This document shows positions 33,549 to 42,545 of a stretch of 50,160 nt of DNA, in pieces; positions within the stretch are counted from its first letter, which is position 1, and every line of letters begins with the position of its first letter. The notes beneath the pieces are model-generated. The model searched no databases. It had not been told where the DNA came from and saw only the letters and a list, made by a program, of their open reading frames with translations. This DNA comes from Clostridia bacterium (lineage in GTDB: Bacteria > Bacillota > Clostridia > Christensenellales > Borkfalkiaceae), in contig JAJPZA010000233.1 in NCBI GenBank assembly GCA_021204625.1, forward strand, positions 1-50,160. Direction: 5' to 3'. The position numbers and the translations under genes are program-made.

Positions 33549-33692
33549 CCGCAGAAATCACTTTATTTTGGAGAAGATTTGTATTATAATGATTTCACAC
33601 ACCCACAAAGAGGGAGCCCGCCGGAAGGGCCATGCCAACCTTCTAGCATTATACCAGAAGAGAGCCGAAAATTCAAAGGAAATATCAGCGTT
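33549..33692 (+). promoter_or_regulatory. recF-dnaA divergent intergenic region with dnaA promoter
   Basis: 144 bases. A plus-strand TATAAT at 33585-33590 has TTTATT 17 bases upstream, a weak -35 box. Translation of dnaA starts at 33693 with AAAGGA about 12 bases ahead. I see no cluster of DnaA boxes here, so it does not look like a complete origin. Confidence 0.5.
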
Positions 33693-35036
33693 ATGGCAGA
33701 AAAAAAGGATTTTGCGTTCATATACGACCCTATAAAGGAGAAGATGAAGGATGAGATATCTCCCATCAGCTTCAGCACCTTCATAGACAAGCTCGTTCCC
33801 GTGGATGTGGAAGGCAGAATCATAACGCTGGAGTGCCCCACGCAGTCCATTGCAGACCATATCACTGCAAACCTTGCGTCCAAGATGCGGGAGGCCATAA
33901 TAAAGGCCAACGTTGGGATGTCCGATTTCAGGCTCAAGATAGCCGGCACGGACGATTACGCCCTCAACCCTCCGGAAGAGATGCCGGAGCCCCCCACGAA
34001 CCTGGACAAGAGATTCACCTTTGAAAGCTTCGTCGTGGGCAAGTCCAACGAGTTCGGCTATGCGGCCGCCCTTTCCGTCGCAGAGAATCCCGCCGGCATA
34101 TACAACCCTCTTTTCATATACGGAGGAACCGGCCTCGGCAAGACCCATTTGATCCAGGCCATAGCCAACAAGATTGTGGCGGAAAAGCCGGAGCTGAGGG
34201 TCATATACACTACCTGCGAGAAGTTCGTGAACGAGATAATAGACAACATGTTCACCGGCCGCGGCGGCGAGGCCAGGGACAAGGGCAAAAAGCTCAGGGA
34301 CTATTACAGAAGCGCGGACGTCCTTATCGTGGATGACATCCAGTTCATAGCAGGCAAAAAGGCCGTGCAGGAAGAGTTCTTCCACACCTTCAACGAGCTG
34401 GTTTCCAAGGGCAGGCAGATAGTGATAACCTCGGACCAGCCCCCAAAAGAGCTCACGGAGCTTGAGGAGCGTCTAAGGACGAGATTTTCCGGAGGCCTGG
34501 TATTCGATATCCAGCCCCCCTCCTTTGAGACCAAGATTGCGATTTTGAAACGCAAGGCCTTTGAGAGAAAGGCCATCGTTCCGGACGACGTCCTGGAGTT
34601 CATAGCTACAGGCACAGGGGATGACGTCCGCACCCTTGAGGGAAGGCTCACCAAAGTGGTCTTTGCGGCCAGGCTGCATGAGGCGCCCATTACCGTGGAG
34701 CTTGCAAAAAACGCCCTGGAGGAGTCAGTTCCGGAAGTTCCGGAAGAGGCCACGCCGGATTCCGTAATCTCGGCAGTCTGCACATATTACAAGGTCAACA
34801 AGACAGACCTTACGGGCAAATGCAAGAAAAAGGAGATAGTCCTGCCCCGCCAGATATGCTGCTATCTCATGTGCGAGATCCTCTCCCTCCCTCTCATCTC
34901 AATAGGCAAATACCTCGGAGGCAGGGACCACACAACAATCATCTACTCCCGCGACAAGGTTGAGGAGATGATGAAGACAAATGACAAGATTGCCAAGGAC
35001 GTGGATGACATAAAGAACATCGTCCTCAAGAAATAG
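33693..35036 (+). CDS. dnaA: Chromosomal replication initiator DnaA
   Basis: 447 residues from the ATG at 33693; the longer frame would run back through recF. Binds DnaA boxes and opens the origin. N-terminal domain I (about 1-80), short linker (PPEEMPEPPTNLD), then AAA+ domain: FTFESFVVGKSNEFGYAAAL, Walker A GGTGLGKT (144-151), Walker B LIVDDIQFI, sensor ITSDQPPKEL and RLRTRFSGG. Domain IV ends with the DnaA signature LGGRDHTTIIYSRDKVEEM. Length and order are normal. mnmG follows on the same strand. Confidence 0.97.
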   Translation: MAEKKDFAFIYDPIKEKMKDEISPISFSTFIDKLVPVDVEGRIITLECPTQSIADHITANLASKMREAIIKANVGMSDFRLKIAGTDDYALNPPEEMPEPPTNLDKRFTFESFVVGKSNEFGYAAALSVAENPAGIYNPLFIYGGTGLGKTHLIQAIANKIVAEKPELRVIYTTCEKFVNEIIDNMFTGRGGEARDKGKKLRDYYRSADVLIVDDIQFIAGKKAVQEEFFHTFNELVSKGRQIVITSDQPPKELTELEERLRTRFSGGLVFDIQPPSFETKIAILKRKAFERKAIVPDDVLEFIATGTGDDVRTLEGRLTKVVFAARLHEAPITVELAKNALEESVPEVPEEATPDSVISAVCTYYKVNKTDLTGKCKKKEIVLPRQICCYLMCEILSLPLISIGKYLGGRDHTTIIYSRDKVEEMMKTNDKIAKDVDDIKNIVLKK

Positions 35037-35089
35037 AGGCTCCCGCTCCCGCCGGCAAAGTCCCCCGGATATCATATAAACAGACTAAA

Positions 35090-35111
35090 AATGCTCCCTT
35101 CCGGGAGCATT
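35090..35111. promoter_or_regulatory. Hairpin just before mnmG, U-tract on the minus strand
   Basis: AATGCTCCC-TTCC-GGGAGCATT: a 9-bp perfect stem 54 bases past the dnaA stop and 18 bases before the mnmG start. The T-run (TTTTTAG) follows on the minus strand, not the plus strand. It may act as a dnaA 3' end, a leader structure for mnmG, or a stop for antisense transcription into dnaA. Confidence 0.5.
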
Positions 35112-35128
35112 ACTAAAGTACAGGCATC

Positions 35129-36985
35129 ATGACAGAATTCACGGAAGGAAATTATGACATAGTGGTCATAGGAGCCGGCCATGCTGGCTGCGAGGCAGCA
35201 CTGGCCAGCGCGCGCTTAGGCCTTAAGACGGTTATGCTCACCCTCAATCTGGACAGCATAGCTTTCATGGCATGCAATCCTTCCATAGGCGGAACCGGCA
35301 AAGGCCACATAGTCCGCGAGATAGACGCGCTCGGCGGAGAGATGGCGAGAAACTCGGACAAGACCGCCATCCAGATGCGCCTTCTGAACGAAGGCAAGGG
35401 CGAGGCTGTCCAGTGCCTTCGGGCCCAGTGCGACAAGAACGCATATCACCGCGAGATGAAGCGCACCCTGGAGCACACGGAGAACCTCCGCATCCTGCAG
35501 GGCGAAGCTGCGGACATCCGCACGGAAGACGGCCGCGTAACGGCCGTAACAACCACATACGGCGGGGTCCTTTACTGCAGGGCCGTTATAGTGGCAACCG
35601 GCGTGTATCTCAATGCAAGAACCATAACGGGAGAATTCGTCCGCTCCTCCGGCCCCTCCGGATTCGCTCCTGCCACTGCCCTCACAGACTGCCTTATACG
35701 TCTTGGATATAATGTCCGGCGTTTCAAGACAGGCACCCCTGCCCGTCTGGACGGCAGGACGGTGCATTTTGATAAGTGTTTGGCGCAGGCCGGCGAGGAA
35801 GTTCCTCCCTTCTCTTTCACCACAGAAAAGCCCATAGAAAACATACGCAAGTGCTATCTCACGTACACCAACAATGACACCCACGAGATAATCCTCTCCA
35901 ATTTGGACCGGTCCCCCCTCTACAACGGCGAGATCCTTTCCACCGGCCCGAGATACTGCCCTTCCATAGAGACCAAGGTTGTCCGTTTCCGTGACAAGGA
36001 GCGTCACCAGATTTTCCTCGAGCCGGAAGGCCTGGACACAGATGAGACTTACGTGCAGGGCATGTCCTCATCCATGCCCCATGACATCCAGCGCGAGATG
36101 TACCGCACCGTTCCCGGCCTTGAGGACTGCGAGATAATGCGCTATGCGTACGCCATAGAATATGACTGCATAGACCCTCTGGACATCCTGCCCACGCTGG
36201 AGTTCAAAAAGGTAAAAGGCCTGTATACCGCAGGCCAGATAAACGGCACTTCCGGATACGAGGAGGCAGCCGCCCAAGGCCTCGTGGCCGGCATAAACGC
36301 CGCCTTCGCCCTCCAGGGCAGAGAGCCTCTCATACTCTCAAGAGACGAGTCATACATAGGGGTCCTCATTGACGACCTTGTGACCAAGGGCACCGAGGAG
36401 CCGTACAGAATCATGACCTCCCGCGCCGAATGGTCCTTGCTTTTGCGCCATGACACCGCGGACTTCCGTCTCACGCCGAAAATTATGGACACGCCCCTCT
36501 ACACTTCCGAAAAGAAGAAGGCCTACGAGACCCGCCTTGCCTTCTACAACGGCACCCTCTCTTTCCTGGACAACAAGTGCGACCGCAAGATCCTAAAGAA
36601 TTTCTGCGAGGCAAAGGGCATCCAGTTCACATCCAACATTTCCACCTATGCGGACATCATCCGGCACGGCGGAAAGGCTGCCGATATCTGCGATGTTTTT
36701 GGCATACTTGCCGGTGTTCCGAAGGATATCATAAAGTCTGCGGAGATTACAATAAAGTACGCCGGCTACATGGACAAGAGCGCAAAGCAGGTTGAGCGCT
36801 TCCGCAAGCTTGAGTCCAAAAAGCTGCCCCAGGACCTCAATTACTCCACCATCTCCGGCCTCCGCCTTGAGGCCCGCGAGAAGCTGGAGCGCATCCGCCC
36901 CCTCACTTTGGGCCAGGCTGCACGCATCTCCGGAGTAAACCCTGCGGACATAACCGTCCTAATGGTGTACCTGTCCATTAAGTGA
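35129..36985 (+). CDS. mnmG: tRNA uridine-5-carboxymethylaminomethyl synthesis enzyme MnmG
   Basis: 618 residues, usual length. With MnmE it modifies U34 of tRNAs at the wobble position, using FAD and a folate. FAD-binding [17 protein letters not shown] (15-31), [22 protein letters not shown], the Cys-containing [28 protein letters not shown] and [22 protein letters not shown] are all present. The C-terminal helical part ends with [15 protein letters not shown]. The ribosome binding site is weak (CAGGCATC before ATG). mnmE is not in this window. Confidence 0.97.
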   Translation: MTEFTEGNYDIVVIGAGHAGCEAALASARLGLKTVMLTLNLDSIAFMACNPSIGGTGKGHIVREIDALGGEMARNSDKTAIQMRLLNEGKGEAVQCLRAQCDKNAYHREMKRTLEHTENLRILQGEAADIRTEDGRVTAVTTTYGGVLYCRAVIVATGVYLNARTITGEFVRSSGPSGFAPATALTDCLIRLGYNVRRFKTGTPARLDGRTVHFDKCLAQAGEEVPPFSFTTEKPIENIRKCYLTYTNNDTHEIILSNLDRSPLYNGEILSTGPRYCPSIETKVVRFRDKERHQIFLEPEGLDTDETYVQGMSSSMPHDIQREMYRTVPGLEDCEIMRYAYAIEYDCIDPLDILPTLEFKKVKGLYTAGQINGTSGYEEAAAQGLVAGINAAFALQGREPLILSRDESYIGVLIDDLVTKGTEEPYRIMTSRAEWSLLLRHDTADFRLTPKIMDTPLYTSEKKKAYETRLAFYNGTLSFLDNKCDRKILKNFCEAKGIQFTSNISTYADIIRHGGKAADICDVFGILAGVPKDIIKSAEITIKYAGYMDKSAKQVERFRKLESKKLPQDLNYSTISGLRLEAREKLERIRPLTLGQAARISGVNPADITVLMVYLSIK

Positions 36986-37020
36986 TTCCCACTGCATAAA
37001 ATACGTCAAAATTTAAGCAA

Positions 37021-37048
37021 CCGGACAGAATGGCGTCCGGCTGTTTTT
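37021..37048 (+). terminator. Intrinsic terminator of mnmG
   Basis: CCGGAC / GTCCGG stem with an 8-base loop followed by CTGTTTTTG, 36 bases past the mnmG stop. Confidence 0.75.
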
Positions 37049-37098
37049 GTATCTAACGCCAAAAGGTAACAGCCCATGAAGTTTCTGCCTAAAGGTCC

Positions 37099-37129
37099 TT
37101 GACATGCCTGGAGCATCTGCCTTTATACT
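37099..37129 (+). promoter_or_regulatory. Promoter of the AAA-ATPase-like gene
   Basis: Perfect TTGACA at 37099-37104 and TATACT at 37124-37129, with a long 19-base spacer (TTTATA at 17 is an alternative). The ATG is at 37168. Confidence 0.6.
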
Positions 37130-37167
37130 GGATGCATCCTGTGCAGAATTGGACGGAGACAGACAGC

Positions 37168-38406
37168 ATGAACGATACAAAGAGCAAGGCCATTCCGGTT
37201 GGCGTCAAAGACTTCATAGAACTCTCATCCACTCCCTTCTATGTGGACAAGACACTGTTTCTCAAGAAGGTTATCGACTTCAAATATCGCGTTACCGTTT
37301 TTACAAGGCCGGACGGATTCGGGAAGTCCACCCTCATGTCCATGGTCAAGACATTCTTTGAGAAGACAGACCGGGATACATCCATATACTTCAGGAATAA
37401 GAAGATCTGGCAGTGCGGTGAGGAATATACATCCAAGCAGGGTAAGTACCCTGTCATATACCTGGACTTCAAGAATATCCGCGGAAAAAGCTGGGACGAG
37501 ACTCTGGAGATGTTCAGGACCCTCTTCAGACAAGAATACAGAAGACATATAAAACTCGCAAAACTGAAGTCTTCAGGAAATTTTAGCAGGCAATGCATAG
37601 AGAGAATGCTTGCAGAGCCTGCAAGCCAGGCCTTGCATGAAATCTTTATCAAGAATCTTGGCTCCTTGCTTACAGACATCTATGGCATTGAACCTGTTGT
37701 AATAATTGACTCATATGACACACCTCTCAAAGCTGGGGCCACATACGGTTACTACAGGGAAGTCATGTATTTTATGCAGAACCTGTTGTCTGCGGGGCTC
37801 AAGGGAATCTTTGCTCACAGCAGTTATGTTTTCGTGTGCGGAGAGCTGCCTCTCCTTTTGGAAGACTGGCATGGCGGATTTGACAACTACATCCCGCAAA
37901 CAATTGCTGACAATGAATATGGCGATTCCTTCGGATTCACAGTTGAAGAGGCCATGGATCTGCTGACATGCCGTGGGTTTGAGGACAGGTTTGATGAAAT
38001 ACGGGATTGGTATGGTGGATACAGGTCCTGTGATACTGAGATTTTTAACATGCAGTCCGTTCTATGTTATATTGCTTCCGGCGGCGTTGCGAAAGTTTAC
38101 ATACAGGATGAATTTACTTCTATTTGCCTGAAAGAGCTTATGGGCAGCGAAAACCCTTTCTTCATTGAACAGACTGCAAAACTGATTGACCACGAGAAAA
38201 TATGTGTCACCAGCAGCCGTTTTAGTTTAGACGAGGGATATGAAATATTGGACTATGTTTTCCCGGTCATGACACATTCCGGCTATCTGACCATATTTGA
38301 GAAATCATGCTGTTATGACACATGGGAGGTCACTGTTCCCAATAAAGAGACTTATGAGATTTTGAGCTTCTGCCGGAATGCCAGGATACCGAAGAGAAGC
38401 ATATGA
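37168..38406 (+). CDS. AAA-ATPase-like protein (PF09820 type) lacking the nuclease-like C-terminal domain
   Basis: 412 residues from the ATG at 37168 (GGAG about 10 bases upstream). Starts KAIPVGVKDFIELSSTPFYVDKTLFLKKVI, the family signature. The P-loop TRPDGFGKSTLMSM is close to the family RPRRFGKT form. VIYLDFKNIRGKSWDET, VVIIDSYDTPLKAG (Walker B-like; Ser replaces the usual Glu or Asp after IID) and YNMQS-type IFNMQSVL follow. Most relatives run to 500-580 residues and end in a PD-(D/E)XK-like DUF1703 domain. Here the frame stops soon after VPNKETYEILSF, just where that domain should begin. These proteins occur in high copy in gut anaerobes; function is unsettled. Possibly a truncated, degrading copy. 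Confidence 0.85.
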   Translation: MNDTKSKAIPVGVKDFIELSSTPFYVDKTLFLKKVIDFKYRVTVFTRPDGFGKSTLMSMVKTFFEKTDRDTSIYFRNKKIWQCGEEYTSKQGKYPVIYLDFKNIRGKSWDETLEMFRTLFRQEYRRHIKLAKLKSSGNFSRQCIERMLAEPASQALHEIFIKNLGSLLTDIYGIEPVVIIDSYDTPLKAGATYGYYREVMYFMQNLLSAGLKGIFAHSSYVFVCGELPLLLEDWHGGFDNYIPQTIADNEYGDSFGFTVEEAMDLLTCRGFEDRFDEIRDWYGGYRSCDTEIFNMQSVLCYIASGGVAKVYIQDEFTSICLKELMGSENPFFIEQTAKLIDHEKICVTSSRFSLDEGYEILDYVFPVMTHSGYLTIFEKSCCYDTWEVTVPNKETYEILSFCRNARIPKRSI

Positions 38407-38424
38407 CAGTCTGCATATTGCAAA

Positions 38425-38450
38425 AGCCAGGCATCTGCCTGGCTGCTTTT
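38425..38450. terminator. Bidirectional terminator between convergent genes
   Basis: AGCCAGGCA-TC-TGCCTGGCT, a 9-bp perfect stem, followed by GCTTTTGC on the plus strand and TTTTGC on the minus strand. It serves the AAA-like gene (stop 38406) and the LURP-one-like gene (stop 38510). Confidence 0.8.
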
Positions 38451-38509
38451 GCTATGTCTTAGGTCTTCCATGCTGCTTGTGTGCGGGTGCTGCGCCCTGG
38501 GGCAGATGG

Positions 38510-38986
38510 TCAGTTATTGTTTCTGGTATCCTTCTCCGCGTCTATGGCAAGGACCAGCATCACGGCGCAGAGGGCGTCCGCAGGATTCACGACATCGATG
38601 GCGTACGTGTCCGAGAGACGGAACACCTCCTTTTCAATGGCCGCCACAAGATTGCCCTTGGAATCCACAATATTATAGTTCCATTCAAGGATGTTGCCTG
38701 TCATGCTCCAGCCCTTGAACTCCGCAATGAATTTGGGCTTGAAGAAGGATATCTTCTTGCGCACGTAGCCCACGCACTCGGAGCCTGCGTAGATGGCGAA
38801 CTTGGGCGTGTAGGACATGACCTTCTCCTTCACCATTCCAAGCTCATTGCCCGCAGCGTCATATATTTTGAAACAGTGCCCCCAGGAGACTTTGCCCTTC
38901 ACCTGGTACACTGTGTTGCCGGCCTCGTCAAAGATATTGTATGAATCAAGCCATGAGAATATCTTCTGTTTGAACAGCAGCTTCAT
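38510..38986 (-). CDS. LURP-one-related / YxjI-type protein
   Basis: 158 residues, MKLLFKQKIFSWLDSYNIFDEAGN at the start. Repeated beta-hairpin units of the form YNIFDEAGNTVYQVKGK, FKIYDAAGNELGMVKEK, FAIYAGSECVGYVRKK and YNIVDSKGNLVAAIEKE fit the LURP-one (Tubby C-terminal-like) barrel. The final helix ALCAVMLVLAIDAEKD is the central helix of that fold. Molecular role in bacteria is not established. No signal peptide. About 50 bases downstream of the 67-residue gene, in the same direction. Confidence 0.85.
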   Translation of the reverse strand: MKLLFKQKIFSWLDSYNIFDEAGNTVYQVKGKVSWGHCFKIYDAAGNELGMVKEKVMSYTPKFAIYAGSECVGYVRKKISFFKPKFIAEFKGWSMTGNILEWNYNIVDSKGNLVAAIEKEVFRLSDTYAIDVVNPADALCAVMLVLAIDAEKDTRNNN

Positions 38987-39034
38987 ATTGATTCTTTCCT
39001 TTGGAATATATTGAATACGGGAGCTGCGGAACGG

Positions 39035-39238
39035 CTAATCGGACCATTTGTGCTTCTTCTGCGACTTGTCCTTGATGTCATCGTAGTACTCAAAGTAACG
39101 CTCCTTGACTTCATCTATGGTCATGTCATCATTGAGGCCCAAAAGCTCGTATATCTCTTCGTCCGTAAACTCTCCGAGGATGAACTCGTCATCGAAGCTC
39201 TGCGAAAGCTTCATGAGGTCCCAGCGTGTGATTTTCAT
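39035..39238 (-). CDS. Small charged protein of unknown function
   Basis: 67 residues, strongly acidic then basic at the end (DKSQKKHKWSD). Predicted helical: MKLSQSFDDEFILGEFTDEEIYELLGLNDDMTID-type sequence with a possible short helix-turn-helix-like segment, too short to call. The ribosome binding site is weak. Lies between the DUF308-like gene and the LURP-one-like gene, all in one direction. I do not recognise it. Confidence 0.55.
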   Translation of the reverse strand: MKITRWDLMKLSQSFDDEFILGEFTDEEIYELLGLNDDMTIDEVKERYFEYYDDIKDKSQKKHKWSD

Positions 39239-39268
39239 ACAGGTGTCTTCTTTTGCCGTTATTTGCGT

Positions 39269-39283
39269 CCGGAGGCCCTCCGG
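39269..39283 (-). promoter_or_regulatory. CCGGAG-GCC-CTCCGG hairpin
   Basis: A short perfect stem in the 142-base gap between the DUF308-like gene and the 67-residue gene, without a U-tract. One of many such gap hairpins in this window. Confidence 0.35.
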
Positions 39284-39380
39284 CGGCTTTTAGGTGTGCC
39301 GGCGGGAAAGTGTTCGCCGGCGGATTCGTGCAGGGATATGGCCTTTTGAGGGCGTTTGGAAAGCCTTCTTAGGCGGCAGG

Positions 39381-40163
39381 TTATTTGGCCGTTACGATGG
39401 CCTTGATCTGGGGTATCATGGTGACGGCCTCGATTAAGAGGCTCACGCCGAACATTATGATATGGAACTCATGGGCGTCCGAGTTGGAAGGGTCCCACAG
39501 GAGCGTGAAGGACACGATGAGCTCTATGATGGCCTTTATGACGTAGTATACGAAACGCTCTGAATTGGCGATGCGCTTTATGGCGTGGTTGAGAAGATGG
39601 GCTACCTCGAAAAGCCCAAGGACGGCCCAAAGAATGGATATGAGGATTACGGCCGTCTCGCCCTCAGGCTCCGTGGCCTGCTGGCAGATGAAGAGAATGC
39701 CAAGCCCCAGGATTATCACGGATGTGGCTGTGGTGTTGGTCTTGGTCTGCTTGTACTCGCCGCTCATGACCGCAGAGATGAACATCACCAGGCCGATGAT
39801 GACCATGACCCCGCCTACGACGTATGCGAGGAAATTTATGACCGTGGAAGGGGTTGCGATGCACACGATTCCGAAGGCCGCATACAGAATGGCGAAGACG
39901 TACGTCAGGACGTGCTCCGGCATATGAACAACCCTGAGCACTTGTCCCATGTAGTTCTCAACCGAAAGCATCTCAATCATGTTGTCTCCGGCGGACTCGG
40001 ATTTCTCACCCTCCTCTTCCTCCATGCCGTGCAGAAGCATGGTGTCATCGCCATACGTGAGGTACAGCTTCTCCTCCTCCGTGCCGCCGAAGCCGTCCTC
40101 CTGGACGGGTTCTTCTTCAGGCACGTTCTCCTCCAGCTCTGTGAGGATGTCCTTTTCTTCCAT
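39381..40163 (-). CDS. DUF308/HdeD-like membrane protein with acidic N-terminal tail
   Basis: 260 residues. The first 80 are soluble and very acidic (EELEENVPEEEPVQEDGFG). Six hydrophobic segments then follow, from about residue 82 (HVLTYVFAILYAAFGIVCIA) to about 250 (FHIIMFGVSLLIEAVTMIPQ), in the paired-helix pattern of DUF308 proteins such as HdeD: FLAYVVGGVMVIIGLVMFI, SVIILGLGILFICQQ, ILISILWAVLGLFEVAHLLNHAIK. Function is unknown in this group; the acidic tail is unusual for it. Ends the genes that follow the V-ATPase operon but is separated from it by a terminator. Confidence 0.8.
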   Translation of the reverse strand: MEEKDILTELEENVPEEEPVQEDGFGGTEEEKLYLTYGDDTMLLHGMEEEEGEKSESAGDNMIEMLSVENYMGQVLRVVHMPEHVLTYVFAILYAAFGIVCIATPSTVINFLAYVVGGVMVIIGLVMFISAVMSGEYKQTKTNTTATSVIILGLGILFICQQATEPEGETAVILISILWAVLGLFEVAHLLNHAIKRIANSERFVYYVIKAIIELIVSFTLLWDPSNSDAHEFHIIMFGVSLLIEAVTMIPQIKAIVTAK

Positions 40164-40342
40164 TTTCCTGCTCCCTTATCTGAACATTTTCCTGCGGGCA
40201 CGGCGCGCACGGTTTGCGCCGCGCATATGCCGCCGGCGCGCCTTTTGAGGCGCCTGCCGGGTGCGCCAGGAATGAGCGCATCTGCATGGCTTTCACCTGG
40301 TACAGCATAATTGTATGCCATGCAAGGGCTTTATTACATTGC

Positions 40343-40369
40343 AAAAATGCCCGCCGTTTGGCGGACATT
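40343..40369 (-). terminator. Intrinsic terminator of the V-ATPase operon
   Basis: Minus strand AATGTCCGCC-AAAC-GGCGGGCATT followed by TTTGC, with one U-G pair in the 10-bp stem. It begins 14 bases past the subunit D stop. Confidence 0.82.
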
Positions 40370-40382
40370 TTGAAATCGTTAT

Positions 40383-40994
40383 TTATTTTACCTTCATGAG
40401 GCGCACAAGAGAGGCTCTCTCGTTCTCGTCCAGCTTGTCCCGGATGTACTTTATGGTCTCTTCCAGCTGAGGGATCATGATGTACTCAAGGGCGTTCACG
40501 CGGCGCTTGTTGCGCTCTATCTCAATGGCGAGAAGCCGCACGGCTTTTTCCACCTGTGCAAGCTCGGCCATCTTGGGAAGAAGGGCTACGGCTTTGGCCA
40601 CGGAATAGTCCGCCTCGGATGTGATTTCCGAGTAGGCATACGGGAGCGAATCCGAACGCTTTGTCTCGGAGACCTGGATTTTGGGAACGTCCACGCCCAT
40701 TATGCTCTCCGTAGTGAAGTCCGCGACAATTGCCACGGAAGGCATGGAGAATGCCGTCTCGGCGCTGTACGCGGGCGTCACGGCCCTGGCCACGGAGAAC
40801 TGGCGAAGCGTCTCCGCAAGCTCCAACTCCACTTCATCCCTCAGCCTCTTGTTCTCACGGAGAAGTATGGAAAAACGGCGGATCATCTCATCCGACTTGT
40901 CCTTCAAAAGCTTGTGTCCGTTGACTGCCGTCTCAAGCCTGCCTTTGAGTTTCTTAAGTTCCATCCTCGTGGGATTGACGTTCAATCTTGCCAT
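40383..40994 (-). CDS. ntpD: V-type ATPase subunit D (central stalk)
   Basis: 203 residues. Long coiled-coil rotor shaft of the V-ATPase. N-terminus MARLNVNPTRMELKKLKGRLETAVNGHKLLKDK is the family signature; the middle (SVAIVADFTTESIMGVDVPKI) is the short globular tip, and the C-terminal coil holds RRVNALEYIMIPQLEETIKYI. Last gene of the operon, 162 bases after subunit B, a gap filled by two hairpins. Terminator right after. Confidence 0.96.
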   Translation of the reverse strand: MARLNVNPTRMELKKLKGRLETAVNGHKLLKDKSDEMIRRFSILLRENKRLRDEVELELAETLRQFSVARAVTPAYSAETAFSMPSVAIVADFTTESIMGVDVPKIQVSETKRSDSLPYAYSEITSEADYSVAKAVALLPKMAELAQVEKAVRLLAIEIERNKRRVNALEYIMIPQLEETIKYIRDKLDENERASLVRLMKVK

Positions 40995-41095
40995 ATGTTG
41001 TCTCCGGCTGTCCTGTGTGTGCCTGTGGGTTTCTGTCTGTGTCTGGTATTTGGATCAGGGTGCCGACCGAAAGGGCGGCTGTTTGTCCTGTTAAG

Positions 41096-41137
41096 GGGCC
41101 CGGCTGAACGGGCCCGGATGCGCCATAGTGCGCATCC
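41096..41137 (-). promoter_or_regulatory. Two tandem hairpins between subunits B and D
   Basis: GGGCCCG-n6-CGGGCCC (41096-41115) directly abuts GGATGCGC-n6-GCGCATCC (41116-41137). Neither has a U-tract on the minus strand. They begin 20 bases past the subunit B stop and may protect or process the message. Confidence 0.5.
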
Positions 41138-41156
41138 TTCGGACCGGAATCAGGGC

Positions 41157-42545
41157 TTAGGACTCTGCAGGCTCGTCGTCTTTGGGCAGGTACTTGTCTA
41201 TGTACTGCTGCTTGATACGCTTGAGCTCGCCGACGGGAAGGATTTTCATGAGCTTCCAGCCAAGGTCCAGGGTCTCCTCTATTGAGCGGTCCGTTTCAAA
41301 GCCCTGGGAGACGTACTCTTTTTCGAACTCGTCCGCAAATTTTGCGTACAGCTTGTCCGTGTCCGTGAGAGCCGCTTCGCCGAGGATGGCGGAAAGGTCT
41401 TTGGCCTCGTTGCCGCGGGCGTATGCCGCGAAGAGCTGGTTCAAGGTGTCTCCGTGGTCTTCACGGGTCTTGCCCTTGCCTATGCCTTTCTCCTTGAGCC
41501 TTGAAAGAGACGGGAGAACGTCGATGGGCGGGTTGATGCCCTTCTTGTAGAGGTCACGGGAGAGCATTATCTGGCCCTCGGTTATGTAGCCGGTAAGATC
41601 CGGTATAGGGTGCGTCTTGTCATCCTCGGGCATTGTGAGGATGGGAATCTGGGTTATGGAGCCCTTGCAGCCCTTTATTCTGCCTGCGCGCTCATATATG
41701 GAGGCGAGGTCCGTATACAGATATCCGGGATAGCCGCGGCGGCCGGGAACTTCACGGCGGGCTGCGGAGACTTCACGGAGGGCCTCGGCGTAGTTCGTTA
41801 TGTCCGTGAGGATTACGAGCACGTGCATGCCGCACTCAAAGGCAAGATACTCCGCGCATGTGAGGGCAAGACGGGGCGTAGCAATTCGCTCTACCGCAGG
41901 GTCGTCCGCAAGGTTTGTGAAGAGGACGGTTCGCTCAATTGCTCCGGTCTTCTTGAAATCGTCTATGAAGTACTGGGCCTCTTCGAATGTGATTCCGATT
42001 GCCGCAAAGACTACGGCGAAGTCTTCGCCGGACTTAACCTTTGCCTGCCTGGCTATCTGCGCCGCAAGCTCTGCATGAGGGAGGCCTGACATTGAGAAGA
42101 CGGGAAGCTTCTGTCCGCGGACCAGGGTGTTGAGGCCGTCTATCGCGGATATTCCTGTCTGTATGAACTCGTTGGGGTAGTCGCGGGCGGCCGGGTTTAT
42201 GGGCTCGCCGTTGATGTCCATGAGCTTGTCCGGGATTATGGGAGCTCCGCCGTCACGGGGATTGCCCATGCCGTCGAAGACGCGGCCTAACATGTCGCGG
42301 GAGACCGCAAGCTGCTGGCTGTGGCCTAAGAAGCGGGCCTTAGCGGTAGCCATCTGGATTCCCTGGGAGCGCTCGAAGAGCTGGACCACCGCCTTGTCGC
42401 GGTTGACCTCAAGCACCTTGCCGTGCCTGAGCTCTCCGTTTCCGCAGACGATGTCCACAAGCTCGTTGTACTTGACTCCCTCCACGCCGTTCACGACCAT
42501 AAGGGGGCCGACTATTTCACTGATGGTCTTGTACTCTTTATACAT
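41157..42545 (-). CDS. ntpB: V-type ATPase subunit B (non-catalytic)
   Basis: 462 residues. Non-catalytic partner of subunit A in the A3B3 head. [28 protein letters not shown] at the start; [18 protein letters not shown] replaces the P-loop, as expected for [42 protein letters not shown] is highly typical. The C-terminus [13 protein letters not shown] is acidic. The start overlaps the subunit A stop by 8 bases, so the two are translationally coupled. Confidence 0.97.
   Translation of the reverse strand: MYKEYKTISEIVGPLMVVNGVEGVKYNELVDIVCGNGELRHGKVLEVNRDKAVVQLFERSQGIQMATAKARFLGHSQQLAVSRDMLGRVFDGMGNPRDGGAPIIPDKLMDINGEPINPAARDYPNEFIQTGISAIDGLNTLVRGQKLPVFSMSGLPHAELAAQIARQAKVKSGEDFAVVFAAIGITFEEAQYFIDDFKKTGAIERTVLFTNLADDPAVERIATPRLALTCAEYLAFECGMHVLVILTDITNYAEALREVSAARREVPGRRGYPGYLYTDLASIYERAGRIKGCKGSITQIPILTMPEDDKTHPIPDLTGYITEGQIMLSRDLYKKGINPPIDVLPSLSRLKEKGIGKGKTREDHGDTLNQLFAAYARGNEAKDLSAILGEAALTDTDKLYAKFADEFEKEYVSQGFETDRSIEETLDLGWKLMKILPVGELKRIKQQYIDKYLPKDDEPAES

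Noticed and set aside
33192-33692. Long N-terminal extension of dnaA
   Set aside because: It would overlap recF and matches nothing; the ATG at 33693 gives the normal DnaA N-terminus.
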